A DNA stretch of 64,000 nucleotides from Seohaeicola saemankumensis (GCF_020171285.1 NZ_JAIUZI010000008.1:1-64000); one strand, 5' to 3'. Numbered from the stretch's first letter, positions 10,786-19,881 are shown. Numbers and translations: made by a program. Notes: generated by a model not told the origin, from the sequence alone.

Positions 10786-10881
10786 GTTCCTTCAGAAAAA
10801 GTCGATTGCGGCCGTCACGCCCGCAGTATCGACGACCCCGCGCAGCAGCAAGGTATCGCCGCCGCCGAAGTCCAGCAAAAG
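10786..10881. repeat. 96-bp near-identical RTX gene end (copy 2)
   Basis: Partner of 9317-9412, with a single base difference (CTGTAT versus CAGTAT). It encodes the identical C-terminal segment of the two RTX proteins, including the presumed type I secretion signal. Confidence 0.9.
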
Positions 10882-12042
10882 GCCATGGTTCGTTATCTGG
10901 CCGTACTCAGCGATAACCTGGCTGGCCGTAACGATCGTCGGATCGTCACTCCACAACCTCGACGAAAGATGTATCCGATCCTCGATCAAGTCAAAGTCTT
11001 GAATTCTATCAAAGTCGTAGTCTTCGTCGAAAACAAACCGGTCCGCATCCGCGCCGCCCAGCAGGATGTCGTTTCCGGTGCCCCCGTCCAGCGTATCCGA
11101 TCCGGCCTGACCGCGAAGTTCGTCGTTGTCGTTTCCGCCCTGCAAAAAATCGTCGCCGGTGCCGCCGGACAAGATGTCATCGTCGTCACCGCCCTGCAGG
11201 ATGTCATTACCGTCTCCGCCCCGCAGGATGTCATCGCCGCTTCCACCCACCAACTGATCCGAGCCGGATTGCCCGTGCAGGGTGTCTCTGCCTAAGTCGC
11301 CTTCCAGGCTATCATCGCCGGATCCGCCCATCAGCAGATCATGATCTCGACCACCGTCTATGGTGTCATTGCCCGGCCCACCCCAAAGCCTGTCGTAACC
11401 CCAAGAGCCCCAAATCTCGTCATGTCCAGTGCCGCCGTAGACGACGTCATCGCCGGAAAATATTAATGTGGCGTCACAGAGGATTAAGTCGTCTCCGCCG
11501 CCGCCTAGAATGGTATCGCTATCATGGCCGCCCCACAGGTAGTCGTCGCCCCCGCGACCGTTCAGAACATCATCGCCCTCGTGTCCGTAAATCCTGTCAT
11601 TGCCGTTTCCGGTTGTAATGATGTCACTTCTTTCCGAACCTCGGATATTGAACACCTCGATTTGACGAAAGAAGAGATCACCCGACGCGTATCCGAAGCC
11701 GTCTGGACCTGGTGTGGCGTCGAATACAAACTGACCCGGGATGTCCATGTATTGGAGATCCAAATACAATAAATCGTAGCCGCTGCCGCCATAAAAAATC
11801 TCGTCCCAACGGCCCTCCCAAGCTGCGTTGCCGACGCACCTGAAAACATCATTGCCCCCAAAACCAAAGGAGCGGTTGCTGCCAGGGCTGCTGCGAAAAA
11901 GATCGTTGCCGGCGCCGCCGCGGAGGAGGTCATTCCCAAAGTGGCCAAAGAAACTGTCGTTCCCGCCATTGCCATTGATGATGTCGTCACCAGGCGTCCC
12001 TTCCAGGGTTTCCGAACGCCGCGTTCCGTCAATAACAGGCAC
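10792..12042 (-). CDS. RTX calcium-binding repeat protein (hemolysin-type), paralog 2
   Basis: A 416-residue RTX protein. It opens MPVIDGTRRSETLEGTPGDD, has many GGxGxD repeats, a degenerate central part (YGGSGYDLLYLDLQY onwards) and the same final 25 residues as its neighbour (LLLDFGGGDTLLLRG, VVDTAGVTAAIDFF). No signal peptide; type I secretion is expected. Its middle uses more A/T-rich codons than the rest of the window. It is a tandem duplicate of the 9323-10594 gene. Confidence 0.88.
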   Translation of the reverse strand: MPVIDGTRRSETLEGTPGDDIINGNGGNDSFFGHFGNDLLRGGAGNDLFRSSPGSNRSFGFGGNDVFRCVGNAAWEGRWDEIFYGGSGYDLLYLDLQYMDIPGQFVFDATPGPDGFGYASGDLFFRQIEVFNIRGSERSDIITTGNGNDRIYGHEGDDVLNGRGGDDYLWGGHDSDTILGGGGDDLILCDATLIFSGDDVVYGGTGHDEIWGSWGYDRLWGGPGNDTIDGGRDHDLLMGGSGDDSLEGDLGRDTLHGQSGSDQLVGGSGDDILRGGDGNDILQGGDDDDILSGGTGDDFLQGGNDNDELRGQAGSDTLDGGTGNDILLGGADADRFVFDEDYDFDRIQDFDLIEDRIHLSSRLWSDDPTIVTASQVIAEYGQITNHGLLLDFGGGDTLLLRGVVDTAGVTAAIDFF

Positions 12043-12130
12043 AATGACCTCCAGTCTATCACATTGCTAAAAGTCCACTCTAGCACGAGAACGCGATGCA
12101 TTTCCAAACACCGATTTGCCAGCGGCGGGA
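12021..12130. repeat. Duplicated upstream region of RTX gene (copy 2)
   Basis: Partner of 10573-10681: the start codon context and about 90 bases of upstream DNA, ending GCCAGCGGCGGGA in both copies. It is more diverged than the 3' ends of the two genes. Confidence 0.8.
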
Positions 12131-12149
12131 TGGCGGGCCGGGCGGCGCG

Positions 12150-12611
12150 TTACAGCGCCTTTACCGCCTCCAGCACCGCCTCGACGTGGCCGTCGACCTT
12201 TACCTTGCGCCAGACCTGCGCGATCTTGCCCTCGGCGTCGATCAGGAAGGTCGAGCGTTCGATGCCCATCGATTTCTTGCCGTACATGTTCTTTTCCACC
12301 CAGACGCCGTAGTCCTCGCAGACCGTCCCTTCGGCATCCGACAACAGCGGCGTCGTCAGGTCGTGCTTGGCGACGAATTTGTCATGCTTGGCGACGGTAT
12401 CGCGGGAAATCCCGTAGACCTGCGCGCCGGCATCGGCAAAGGCTTGCAGAGCATGGGAAAAGCCGATGGATTCCTTGGTGCAGCCCGGCGTATCATCGCG
12501 GGGATAGAAAAACAGAACAACGGCGCTGCCCCGCAGGCCGGACAGGGTCACTTCGCCACCGCCATCGCGGGGCAGGGTGAAATCGGGGGCGGTATCGGCG
12601 ATATCGGGCAT
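12150..12611 (-). CDS. bcp: Peroxiredoxin, BCP/PrxQ type
   Basis: A 153-residue peroxiredoxin of the bacterioferritin-comigratory-protein family, reducing H2O2 and organic peroxides. The peroxidatic cysteine is C44 in DDTPGCTKE. The usual resolving cysteine five residues later (CTxEAC) is replaced by Ile49; the only other Cys is C98, so it may work as a 1-Cys enzyme or use C98. I start at MPDIADTAPDF (12611); the same frame runs antisense for 4 kb upstream without a stop, which I treat as a shadow. It is divergent from the AsmA-like gene. Confidence 0.92.
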   Translation of the reverse strand: MPDIADTAPDFTLPRDGGGEVTLSGLRGSAVVLFFYPRDDTPGCTKESIGFSHALQAFADAGAQVYGISRDTVAKHDKFVAKHDLTTPLLSDAEGTVCEDYGVWVEKNMYGKKSMGIERSTFLIDAEGKIAQVWRKVKVDGHVEAVLEAVKAL

Positions 12612-12638
12612 CGGGTCACTCCACAGGTTTTGAAACAC

Positions 12639-15600
12639 GTGAGTTCCATAATAGACCGCGACGAGCAACAGGAAAGCGCCGGACCCGGTCCGGGGAATGC
12701 CCGCGCGCCGCGCAAACGGTCGCGCGCCCGCCACGCCGGGGTCTGGTCGCTGCGGGTGTCGCTGGTGCTGGGCGCGCTTGCCCTGCTGGCGGCGGTGCTG
12801 GTGATCGGCCAGAACATGCGCGCGCCGGACTGGCTGCGCGATCGGGTCGAGGCGCGGCTGGAACGCAACATGGGCGGCCTGCAGATCGGATTTGGCGACG
12901 TCGAATTCGTCATCCACAAGGGCTGGCGCCCGCGTCTGCGGCTGCGCGACGTCACCCTCAACGACGCCGAAGGCCGCCCCATCGCCGCGCTCAGTTTCGC
13001 CGAGGCGAGCCTGGCCATGCGGCCGCTGCTGCAGGGCCAGGTACAGCCGAAACAGATCTTTCTCAGCGGCGGCTCCGCCAGCCTGCGCCGCGACAGCGAC
13101 GGCGCGTTTTCGCTGTCGTTCAGCGAAATGGCGACACCGGTGGGGCAGGCCGCCACGGTGCCGCAGCTGATCGAGGCCAGCGACCGCATCTTCCAGCTGC
13201 CGCAGCTGTCGGCGCTGGTGTCGGTGGAACTGGACGGGCTGATCCTGCGCTACGAGGACGCCCGGCAGGGCCGCGCCTGGACCCTCGACGGCGGGCATAT
13301 CCAGCTCGACCGCAAGGGCGACGATCTGAGCCTCGGCGCCGGGTTCGCCCTGCTCAGCGGTCGTGCCTACGCCAGCTCGGTCGAGATGAACTATGCCAGC
13401 CGCATCGGCGAGACAGAGGCCGAATTCGGCGTCGTCATCGAGGATCTCGCCGCCGCCGACATCGCCGCGCAAAGCGTGGCGCTGGCCTGGCTGGACGTGT
13501 TGCGTGCGCCGATCTCGGGCGCCCTGCGCGGCAGCGTCAACAGCGCGGGCGCGCTGGGGCGGTTGTCGGCGACGCTGAACATCGGCGCCGGGGTGGTGCA
13601 GCCCTCGGCCCAGGCCCGCCCGATCCCGTTCGACGGTGCGCGCAGCTATTTCTCCTACGACCCGGCGGAACGGGTGCTCACCTTTGACGAACTCTCGGTC
13701 GACAGCGCCTGGGGCAGCGGGCTGGCCGAGGGGCAGGCCTGGCTGGGCGCCGTGAACAACGGCCAGCTCACCGACCTGACCGGGCAGTTCACCCTGTCGA
13801 ACCTCGTGGTCAACCCGCCGGGGCTGTATACCGAACCCGCCCCGCTGGGGCGGGCGCTGGCCGACTTCCGGCTGGAACTGGCCCCTTTCCGTCTGCGGCT
13901 GGGGCAGATGTCGCTGGTGGTCGGCGACAGCACCCTGCGGCTGGGTGGCGACGTCTCGGTCGCCGAGGGCGGCTGGACCGGTGCGCTGGACGGGCAGGTC
14001 GACCAAATCGAGGCGCGCCAGCTGGTGGCGCTCTGGCCCGAATTCGTGGCTCCGAAACCGCGCCTCTGGGTCGATGAAAACCTGCTGGCCGGCGACCTCA
14101 GCGACATCGACCTGGCGCTGCGCCTGCGCCCCGGCGCCAAACCCACGCTGTACGCCGATTTCGAATATGCCCGTTCCGACATCCGGTTCCACCGCTTCAT
14201 GCCGCCGATCACCGGCGCCACCGGCCAGACCACCTTTATCGACAACCGGCTTGTCACCACGGTCACCGCGGGCACGGTGACCCCCGATCAGGGCGGCCCG
14301 CTGGATGTGGCGGGCTCGTCCTTCATCATTCCCGACACGTCGATCAAAAAGGCCGCGCCGGGCATTGCCCGGCTGCAGATCGACGGCCCGGTGACCAGCA
14401 TCCTGTCGCTGTTGAACCGCCCGCCGATCGAAGTGCTCAAGGGCACGCCGCTGCCGGTCGACATGGCCGACGGCACCGCCACGCTTGTGGGCACCCTGTC
14501 GGTGCCATTGAAAAAGGGTGCGCAGTTCGGTGAGATGCAGTTTCACCTGACGGGCGAGATCCAGGATGCCCAAAGCACGGTTCTGGTGCCGGGCCAGCAG
14601 GTCTCGGCCACCGCGCTGCAGGTCGAGGGCGACCAGACCCATATCGCGCTGGCCGGTACCGCCCGCATCGGCGACCTGCCGGTGGTGCTGCGCTGGCAAC
14701 AGCCGCTGGGCGAAGGGGTCGGTAAATCCAGCCGGGTCAGCGGCCAGGTCGAACTGTCGCCGCGCCTGGTCGATACCTTCAACATCGGCCTGCCGCAGGG
14801 CTCGGTCAGCGGGCAGGGCACCGGTCGTTTCACGCTGGATCTCGGCCCAGACGCGCCGCCGCTCCTGGCAATGCAATCGGACCTGCGCGGCGTCGGGCTC
14901 AGCCTGCCGCAGCTGGGCTGGCGCAAACCGCAGGACGACAGCGGGCTGCTTGAGCTGACCGGCACCCTTGGCGATACCGCGCGGATCGACCAGCTGACCA
15001 TGCAGGCCGCCGGGCTCAGCGCCACGGGCAGCGTCCTGAACAAGGCGGGCGGCGGGCTGGACCGGGCGCTGCTGGGCTCGGTACGCCTCGACGGCTGGCT
15101 GGACGCGGCCGTGGAACTGGTCGGGCGGGGCGCTGCCGCCCCCGACATCCGTATCCTGACCGGCTCCGTCGATCTGCGCCGTGCGCCGCTGGACCGCGCC
15201 TCGGGCGGGGCGGCGGGATCCGGCGGGTCGGGGCCGCTCCGGGCGCGGCTGGACCGGCTGCAGGTCACCAATACGCTGGCGCTGACGGATTTCGTTGGCG
15301 ATTTCACCACCGCCGGCGGGCTGAGCGGCCCTTTCAGCGGCAAACTGAACGGCCAGACCCCCGTCACGGGCCGCATTTTCCCAACCCCCAGGGGCTCTGC
15401 GATCGAGGTGCAATCCGCCGACGGCGGCGGCGTGTTCCGCTCTGCCGGTATCCTCGAACAGGGGCGCGGCGGCGCCTTTACCCTGCGGCTGACCCCGGCG
15501 GGCACCGGCCAGTTCGACGGCGTGCTGCGGGTGACCGACACACGGGTCAAGGACGCGCCGGCGATGGCGGCGCTGCTGAATGCGGTCAGCGTGGTCGGGC

Positions 15601-16034
15601 TGCTGGATGAAATGGCGGGGCAGGGCATCCAGTTCACCGAGGTCGACGCCCGGTTCCATATCGGCCCCGACCGGCTGACCCTGCTGGAAAGCAGCGCGGT
15701 TGGCCCGTCGATCGGCCTGTCGATGGACGGGATCTTTGATTTCAACAGCGGCAACCTGAACATGCGCGGTGTGATCTCGCCGGTCTACCTGCTCAACAGC
15801 ATCGGCAGCGTCCTGACCCGCAAGGGCGAGGGGGTGATCGGGTTCAATTACACGCTGACCGGCCCGGCCGACGCGCCCGGCGTGCAGGTCAACCCGCTGT
15901 CGGGGCTCGCGCCGGGCATGTTCCGTGAAATCTTTCGCGGTGCGCCGCCGACCACCACAGATGGCACCGTGCCGCAGAAACGCGAACCGCGTACCGCGCC
16001 CGACCCGCAGGACGGCTCTGCCGGCGGTCGATGA
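12639..16034 (+). CDS. AsmA/YhdP-like membrane-anchored protein (DUF3971/AsmA-like C-terminal)
   Basis: A very large protein of about 1131 residues with one N-terminal transmembrane helix (LVLGALALLAAVLVIG) and a long periplasmic beta-rich body. The C-terminal segment NLNMRGVISPVYLLNS is typical of AsmA_2/YhdP proteins, bridge-like molecules implicated in moving phospholipids between inner and outer membranes. The start is uncertain: I prefer the GTG at 12639, giving a basic cytoplasmic tail before the helix. That leaves 27 bases between the starts of this gene and bcp, so their promoters would overlap. queA follows 54 bases downstream. Confidence 0.82.
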   Translation: MSSIIDRDEQQESAGPGPGNARAPRKRSRARHAGVWSLRVSLVLGALALLAAVLVIGQNMRAPDWLRDRVEARLERNMGGLQIGFGDVEFVIHKGWRPRLRLRDVTLNDAEGRPIAALSFAEASLAMRPLLQGQVQPKQIFLSGGSASLRRDSDGAFSLSFSEMATPVGQAATVPQLIEASDRIFQLPQLSALVSVELDGLILRYEDARQGRAWTLDGGHIQLDRKGDDLSLGAGFALLSGRAYASSVEMNYASRIGETEAEFGVVIEDLAAADIAAQSVALAWLDVLRAPISGALRGSVNSAGALGRLSATLNIGAGVVQPSAQARPIPFDGARSYFSYDPAERVLTFDELSVDSAWGSGLAEGQAWLGAVNNGQLTDLTGQFTLSNLVVNPPGLYTEPAPLGRALADFRLELAPFRLRLGQMSLVVGDSTLRLGGDVSVAEGGWTGALDGQVDQIEARQLVALWPEFVAPKPRLWVDENLLAGDLSDIDLALRLRPGAKPTLYADFEYARSDIRFHRFMPPITGATGQTTFIDNRLVTTVTAGTVTPDQGGPLDVAGSSFIIPDTSIKKAAPGIARLQIDGPVTSILSLLNRPPIEVLKGTPLPVDMADGTATLVGTLSVPLKKGAQFGEMQFHLTGEIQDAQSTVLVPGQQVSATALQVEGDQTHIALAGTARIGDLPVVLRWQQPLGEGVGKSSRVSGQVELSPRLVDTFNIGLPQGSVSGQGTGRFTLDLGPDAPPLLAMQSDLRGVGLSLPQLGWRKPQDDSGLLELTGTLGDTARIDQLTMQAAGLSATGSVLNKAGGGLDRALLGSVRLDGWLDAAVELVGRGAAAPDIRILTGSVDLRRAPLDRASGGAAGSGGSGPLRARLDRLQVTNTLALTDFVGDFTTAGGLSGPFSGKLNGQTPVTGRIFPTPRGSAIEVQSADGGGVFRSAGILEQGRGGAFTLRLTPAGTGQFDGVLRVTDTRVKDAPAMAALLNAVSVVGLLDEMAGQGIQFTEVDARFHIGPDRLTLLESSAVGPSIGLSMDGIFDFNSGNLNMRGVISPVYLLNSIGSVLTRKGEGVIGFNYTLTGPADAPGVQVNPLSGLAPGMFREIFRGAPPTTTDGTVPQKREPRTAPDPQDGSAGGR

Positions 16035-16088
16035 CCATCCCGCAAAAGGGGCATGGCCAATTCCCCCGCGCCGTCCTATAGCGCCGCC

Positions 16089-17135
16089 ATGAAACTCAGC
16101 GATTTCGACTTTGACCTGCCCGACGACCGCATCGCCACCCGGCCCGCCGTGCCGCGCTCCTCGGCGCGGCTGCTGGTGGCGCAGGGCGACGCGATCACCG
16201 ACGCCCGCGTCACCGACCTGCCGGCCTGGCTGCGCCCCGGCGACCGGCTGGTGCTGAACGACACCCGCGTGATCCCCGCGCGGCTCAGCGGCCACCGCCA
16301 CCGTAGCGGCGCACAGGGCGACACCGCCGCCCGGATCGAGGTCACCCTGCTGGAGCCGCGCGCCGACGGGTGCTGGTCGGCGCTGCTGAAACCGCTCAAG
16401 AAAATCCGCGTCGGAGAAGAGATCACCTTTGCCGCCGGGCTGCGCGCCACGCTCGAAGCCGTGGCCGAAGGGCAGGGGCACCTGCGCTTCAACGCAACGG
16501 GCGCGGATTTCGACACCGCGCTGGCCGAGGCGGGCGCGATGCCGCTGCCGCCCTATATCGCCGCCAAACGCGCCGCCGACGAACAGGACAAGACCGACTA
16601 CCAGACCGTCTGGGCGCGCCACGCGGGCGCGGTCGCCGCGCCCACCGCCTCGCTGCATTTCGACGAACCGCTGCTGCGGCGGCTGGCGGAACATGGCGTC
16701 GATTTCACCTATGTGACCCTGCACGTGGGCGCCGGCACCTTTCTGCCGGTCAAGGTCGAGGACGTGACCACCCACAAGATGCACGCCGAATGGGGCCGCG
16801 TCAGCCCGCAGGCCGCGTCAGAGATCGCCGCCACCCGCGCCGCCGGCGGCCGGGTGATCCCGGTCGGCACCACCGCGCTGCGGCTGATCGAAAGCGCCGC
16901 GCAGGGCGGGCAGATCGCGCCATGGGAAGGCGACACCGACATCTTCATCTATCCCGGTTTCCAGTTCCGCGTGACCGACGCGCTGATGACCAACTTTCAC
17001 CTGCCCAAATCCACCCTGCTGATGCTGGTCTCTGCCCTGATGGGGCAGGATCGCATCGCCCGCATCTATGATCATGCCGTGCGCGACGGATATCGCTTCT
17101 TCTCCTACGGTGACGCCTCGCTGCTGATCCCGTAA
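16089..17135 (+). CDS. queA: tRNA preQ1(34) S-adenosylmethionine ribosyltransferase-isomerase
   Basis: A 348-residue QueA, which transfers and isomerises the ribosyl part of SAM onto preQ1 at the wobble base of tRNA to give epoxyqueuosine. Diagnostic segments are the N-terminal [27 protein letters not shown], the central THKMHAEW and the late [18 protein letters not shown] use the ATG before KLSDFDF; the upstream ATG at 16053 adds 12 unrelated residues. It probably shares a transcript with the AsmA-like gene. Confidence 0.96.
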   Translation: MKLSDFDFDLPDDRIATRPAVPRSSARLLVAQGDAITDARVTDLPAWLRPGDRLVLNDTRVIPARLSGHRHRSGAQGDTAARIEVTLLEPRADGCWSALLKPLKKIRVGEEITFAAGLRATLEAVAEGQGHLRFNATGADFDTALAEAGAMPLPPYIAAKRAADEQDKTDYQTVWARHAGAVAAPTASLHFDEPLLRRLAEHGVDFTYVTLHVGAGTFLPVKVEDVTTHKMHAEWGRVSPQAASEIAATRAAGGRVIPVGTTALRLIESAAQGGQIAPWEGDTDIFIYPGFQFRVTDALMTNFHLPKSTLLMLVSALMGQDRIARIYDHAVRDGYRFFSYGDASLLIP

Positions 17136-17251
17136 CCTGCAAAAAACCGATAAATGCCGAAACCGACACCATTCATGTCGCTGGAATGGACGACCGCCCC
17201 CCGATGCGTTCTGGTAGGGCAAGACCCATGACCGCGTAACGGAGCCGAGAC

Positions 17252-18523
17252 ATGAAACAAGTTCTGACCAGCGCCTGGGCGCTGCTGCTGGGAATGGGCC
17301 TGCTGATGATCGGCAACGGCCTGCAGGGCACGCTGCTGGGTGTGCGCGGCGAAATCGAAGGGTTCTCGACTTTCGAGATGTCCATCGTCATGTCCGCCTA
17401 TTTCGTCGGCTTTCTCGGCGGGTCGCGGCTGGCGCCCGACATGATCCGCCGGGTCGGCCATGTGCGCGTGTTTGCGGCGCTGGCCTCTTTCATCTCGGCG
17501 GTGATGATCCTGTATCCGGCCTTTACCAACCCGATCGCATGGGCGCTGGGCCGCGTCGTCATCGGTTTTTGCTTCTCGGGTGTGTATGTGACCGCCGAAA
17601 GCTGGTTGAACAACGCCGCCGACAATGAAAACCGGGGGCAGGCGCTGTCGGCCTATATGATCGTGCAGATGATCGGCATCGTCACCGCGCAGGCGCTGCT
17701 GCTGGTGGGCGATCCATCGGGTTATGAGACCTTCGTCATGGCCTCGGTGTTGATCTCGATCTCTTTTGGCCCGATCCTGCTGTCGATCAGCCCGACGCCC
17801 GCCTTCGACACCACCAAACCGATGAGCTTGCGGCAGCTGATGAAAACCTCGCCCACCGGCTGTATCGGCATGTTCCTGATGGGCGGTGTCTTTGCCGCGC
17901 AATTCGGGATGAGCGCGGTCTACGGCGCCAAGGTCGGGCTCTCTCTGCCGCAGATCTCGGCCTTTGTCGCCACGTTTTATGTCGGCGCGACCCTGCTGCA
18001 ATATCCGCTGGGCTGGGCTTCGGACCGGATGGACCGGCGCCAGCTGATCATGCTGGTGTCCGCCGGAGGCGGGGCCGGTGCACTGCTGGGGATGCTCCTG
18101 GGCGGCAACTACGTCATGCTGCTGATCGCGGCCTTTGTCATCGGCGGGCTCGCCAACCCGCTCTATTCGATGCTGATCGCCTATACCAACGACTACCTCC
18201 AGCACGACGACATGGCCGCCGCCTCGGGCGGGCTGGTGTTCATCAACGGTCTGGGCGCGATCGCCGGTCCGGTGATCACCGGCTGGCTGATGGGCGATGG
18301 TGTTTTCGGGCCGGCGGGGTTCTTCCTGGTGATGGCCGTCTTGCTGTTCAGCCTTGCGGGATACGCCGCATGGCGGGCGACGCGACGCCCGGCCGCGCCG
18401 ATCCAGGACAGCGGTATCATGACCCCGGTGGCCCCGTCCTCGACCGCCTATGCGGTCGAATATGCCCAAGAAGTAGCCATCGAGGCCGAATTGGAGGGGC
18501 AGGATGACGCAGAGACGGCATAA
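17252..18523 (+). CDS. MFS transporter, YcaD-like
   Basis: A 423-residue major facilitator with about 12 hydrophobic segments. Features include the opening WALLLGMGLLMIGNGLQGTLLGVRG, typical of the YcaD-like group, and GWASDRMDRRQLI, the conserved inter-domain A-motif-like loop. A hydrophilic C-terminal tail of about 50 residues is rich in Glu and Asp. It sits in the inner membrane; the substrate is unknown. The start is supported by a GGAG site in ACGGAGCCGAGACATG. Confidence 0.88.
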   Translation: MKQVLTSAWALLLGMGLLMIGNGLQGTLLGVRGEIEGFSTFEMSIVMSAYFVGFLGGSRLAPDMIRRVGHVRVFAALASFISAVMILYPAFTNPIAWALGRVVIGFCFSGVYVTAESWLNNAADNENRGQALSAYMIVQMIGIVTAQALLLVGDPSGYETFVMASVLISISFGPILLSISPTPAFDTTKPMSLRQLMKTSPTGCIGMFLMGGVFAAQFGMSAVYGAKVGLSLPQISAFVATFYVGATLLQYPLGWASDRMDRRQLIMLVSAGGGAGALLGMLLGGNYVMLLIAAFVIGGLANPLYSMLIAYTNDYLQHDDMAAASGGLVFINGLGAIAGPVITGWLMGDGVFGPAGFFLVMAVLLFSLAGYAAWRATRRPAAPIQDSGIMTPVAPSSTAYAVEYAQEVAIEAELEGQDDAETA

Positions 18524-18554
18524 TTCCCTTTGATATGTCGGCCCTGTTGCAAAA

Positions 18555-18567
18555 TGTTACTGTAACA
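18555..18567. promoter_or_regulatory. Palindromic operator candidate before the DUF924 gene
   Basis: TGTTACTGTAACA is a perfect 13-base palindrome around a central T, 60 bases upstream of the DUF924 start, in an unusually A/T-rich 100-base gap. The symmetry suggests a dimeric regulator of TetR or MarR type. The regulator is not identifiable. Confidence 0.45.
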
Positions 18568-18626
18568 GTTTGGTAAAACATTCTTAACTTGAGATGTCAC
18601 CTGGGCAAAAGTGGAGACCATGACCC

Positions 18627-19205
18627 ATGGCTGGGCCTGAAGAAGTACTGAGTTTTTGGTTGGACGAGGCCGGAGAGGCCAAGTGGTATATTCAGGACGA
18701 GGCATTCGATGCCGAAATCCGCGATCGGTTCCTGACCACCTGGGAGGGGGCCCGCGACGGCCGCTTCTCGCTCTGGCTGACCTACCCAAGCGGTGTCCTC
18801 GCCTATATCATCCTCACCGACCAACTGCCGCGCAACATGTTCCGCGGACAGGCCAAGGCGTTCGCGACAGACCGCGCCGCACTGGCCGCGGCCAAGGCGG
18901 CGGTGGACAAATGCTGGGATCTCAAGATCGACGAACCCGCGCGGCAGTTCTTTTACCTGCCGATGATGCATTCGGAAAACCTGGTAGACCAGGAACGCTG
19001 TGTGCGGCTGATGTGTGAACGGATGCCCGCATCGGGCACCGGCAACCTGTTGCACGCCCGCGCCCACCGTGAGGTGATCCGCATGTTCGGCCGCTTCCCG
19101 TTCCGCAACGAGGCGCTGGACCGTTCCACCACGGGGGCCGAGCGCCGGTTCGTGACCAGCGGCGGATACGGCCGCACCGTGCGCGATTTGCAGGCGGCGG
19201 GCTGA
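18627..19205 (+). CDS. DUF924 family protein
   Basis: A 192-residue member of DUF924, an all-helical TPR-like family of unknown function. The family signature appears as VLSFWLDE at the start, FDAEIRDRF, ILTDQLPRNMFRGQAKAFATD and FFYLPMMHSE. No catalytic residues can be assigned. It is preceded by an A/T-rich gap with a palindrome and followed by a convergent coiled-coil membrane protein. Confidence 0.9.
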   Translation: MAGPEEVLSFWLDEAGEAKWYIQDEAFDAEIRDRFLTTWEGARDGRFSLWLTYPSGVLAYIILTDQLPRNMFRGQAKAFATDRAALAAAKAAVDKCWDLKIDEPARQFFYLPMMHSENLVDQERCVRLMCERMPASGTGNLLHARAHREVIRMFGRFPFRNEALDRSTTGAERRFVTSGGYGRTVRDLQAAG

Positions 19206-19226
19206 CCACCGCCAATCGCGCCCCGA

Positions 19227-19670
19227 TCAGCTTCCGGCAACGCCGCTGTCTGGCGGCGTGCAGTTGCGGATGTCGATCACGCTCTGCGTGAACTTGTCCG
19301 ACGCCTGTTGCAGTGCCTGATCCATCAACCGCTCTGGCGCGCCCTGCAGATCGGCCATCCGGTTCCGTGCATCCTCCAGCTTGGCGTCGATCTGGTCCAC
19401 CCGCGTCTTGATCCGTGTCATCGTGGCCGAACTGACCTCGCCGGTCTGTGATTTGACCGCCTGCAGGTCGCCGCGCAGCGCCGCCAGTTCGGCGGCCATG
19501 CCCTGCACATCCTCGCGCAGCGGCGCGACAACCTCCAGATTCCGGGCAAAGGTCGCGACCAGCCCGTCCAGCGTCGACGACACCCGCCACGCGAAAAACA
19601 GGCAAAGCAGGATCAGGATCAAGGTGGCGTTGATCATCGCCAGCACCAGGTCTTTGAGAACTTTGGCCAT
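19227..19670 (-). CDS. Membrane-anchored coiled-coil protein of unknown function
   Basis: A 147-residue protein with an N-terminal transmembrane helix (LVLAMINATLILILLCLFFAW), then about 90 residues of helix with heptad-like spacing (AAELAALRGDLQAV, RIKTRVDQIDAKLEDARNRM), and a polar tail with one Cys. It looks like an inner-membrane protein with a periplasmic coiled coil. I start at MAKVLKDL, which has an AAAGG site upstream. No family recognised. Confidence 0.75.
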   Translation of the reverse strand: MAKVLKDLVLAMINATLILILLCLFFAWRVSSTLDGLVATFARNLEVVAPLREDVQGMAAELAALRGDLQAVKSQTGEVSSATMTRIKTRVDQIDAKLEDARNRMADLQGAPERLMDQALQQASDKFTQSVIDIRNCTPPDSGVAGS

Positions 19671-19855
19671 GGGGCAGCCTTTCAATATCGTTGGGGTCCA
19701 ATGTGTTACAGCTGACCGCCGGTCCCTGCCGGCGGTCCCGTTGCACAAAGACTAGCGTCTCGGCCTTGGCAAGTATACCGTGCAAAGGGTGTGGAGAGGG
19801 GAGCCTTGACCCTGCGTCCGTTTTGTCGCGGGTGTCGCCCATTGAACTAAATTCA

Positions 19856-19881
19856 AAAGTAGTTTAATGCTAAACTACTTT
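19856..19881. promoter_or_regulatory. 11-bp inverted repeat directly upstream of lpdA
   Basis: Arms AAAGTAGTTTA (19856-19866) and TAAACTACTTT (19871-19881) flank ATGC, ending 31 bases before the lpdA start. The A/T-rich, MarR-like palindrome is conspicuous in GC-rich DNA and could be an operator at the promoter or a leader hairpin. Confidence 0.55.

Noticed and set aside
9450..11950. Tandem short repeats suggesting a CRISPR array or minisatellite
   Set aside because: They are in-frame RTX codons (GGxGxD) of varying sequence, with no constant repeat/spacer pattern.
12612..16784. A stop-free minus-strand frame of over 4 kb joined to the peroxiredoxin gene
   Set aside because: It lies antisense to the AsmA-like gene and queA, whose frames have clear homology. 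High GC suppresses stop codons, and only the last 153 codons (bcp) show protein-like sequence.
17105..18469. A 454-codon minus-strand frame opposite the MFS gene
   Set aside because: The sense frame is a clear 12-helix transporter; the antisense translation is charged, low-complexity and shadow-like.
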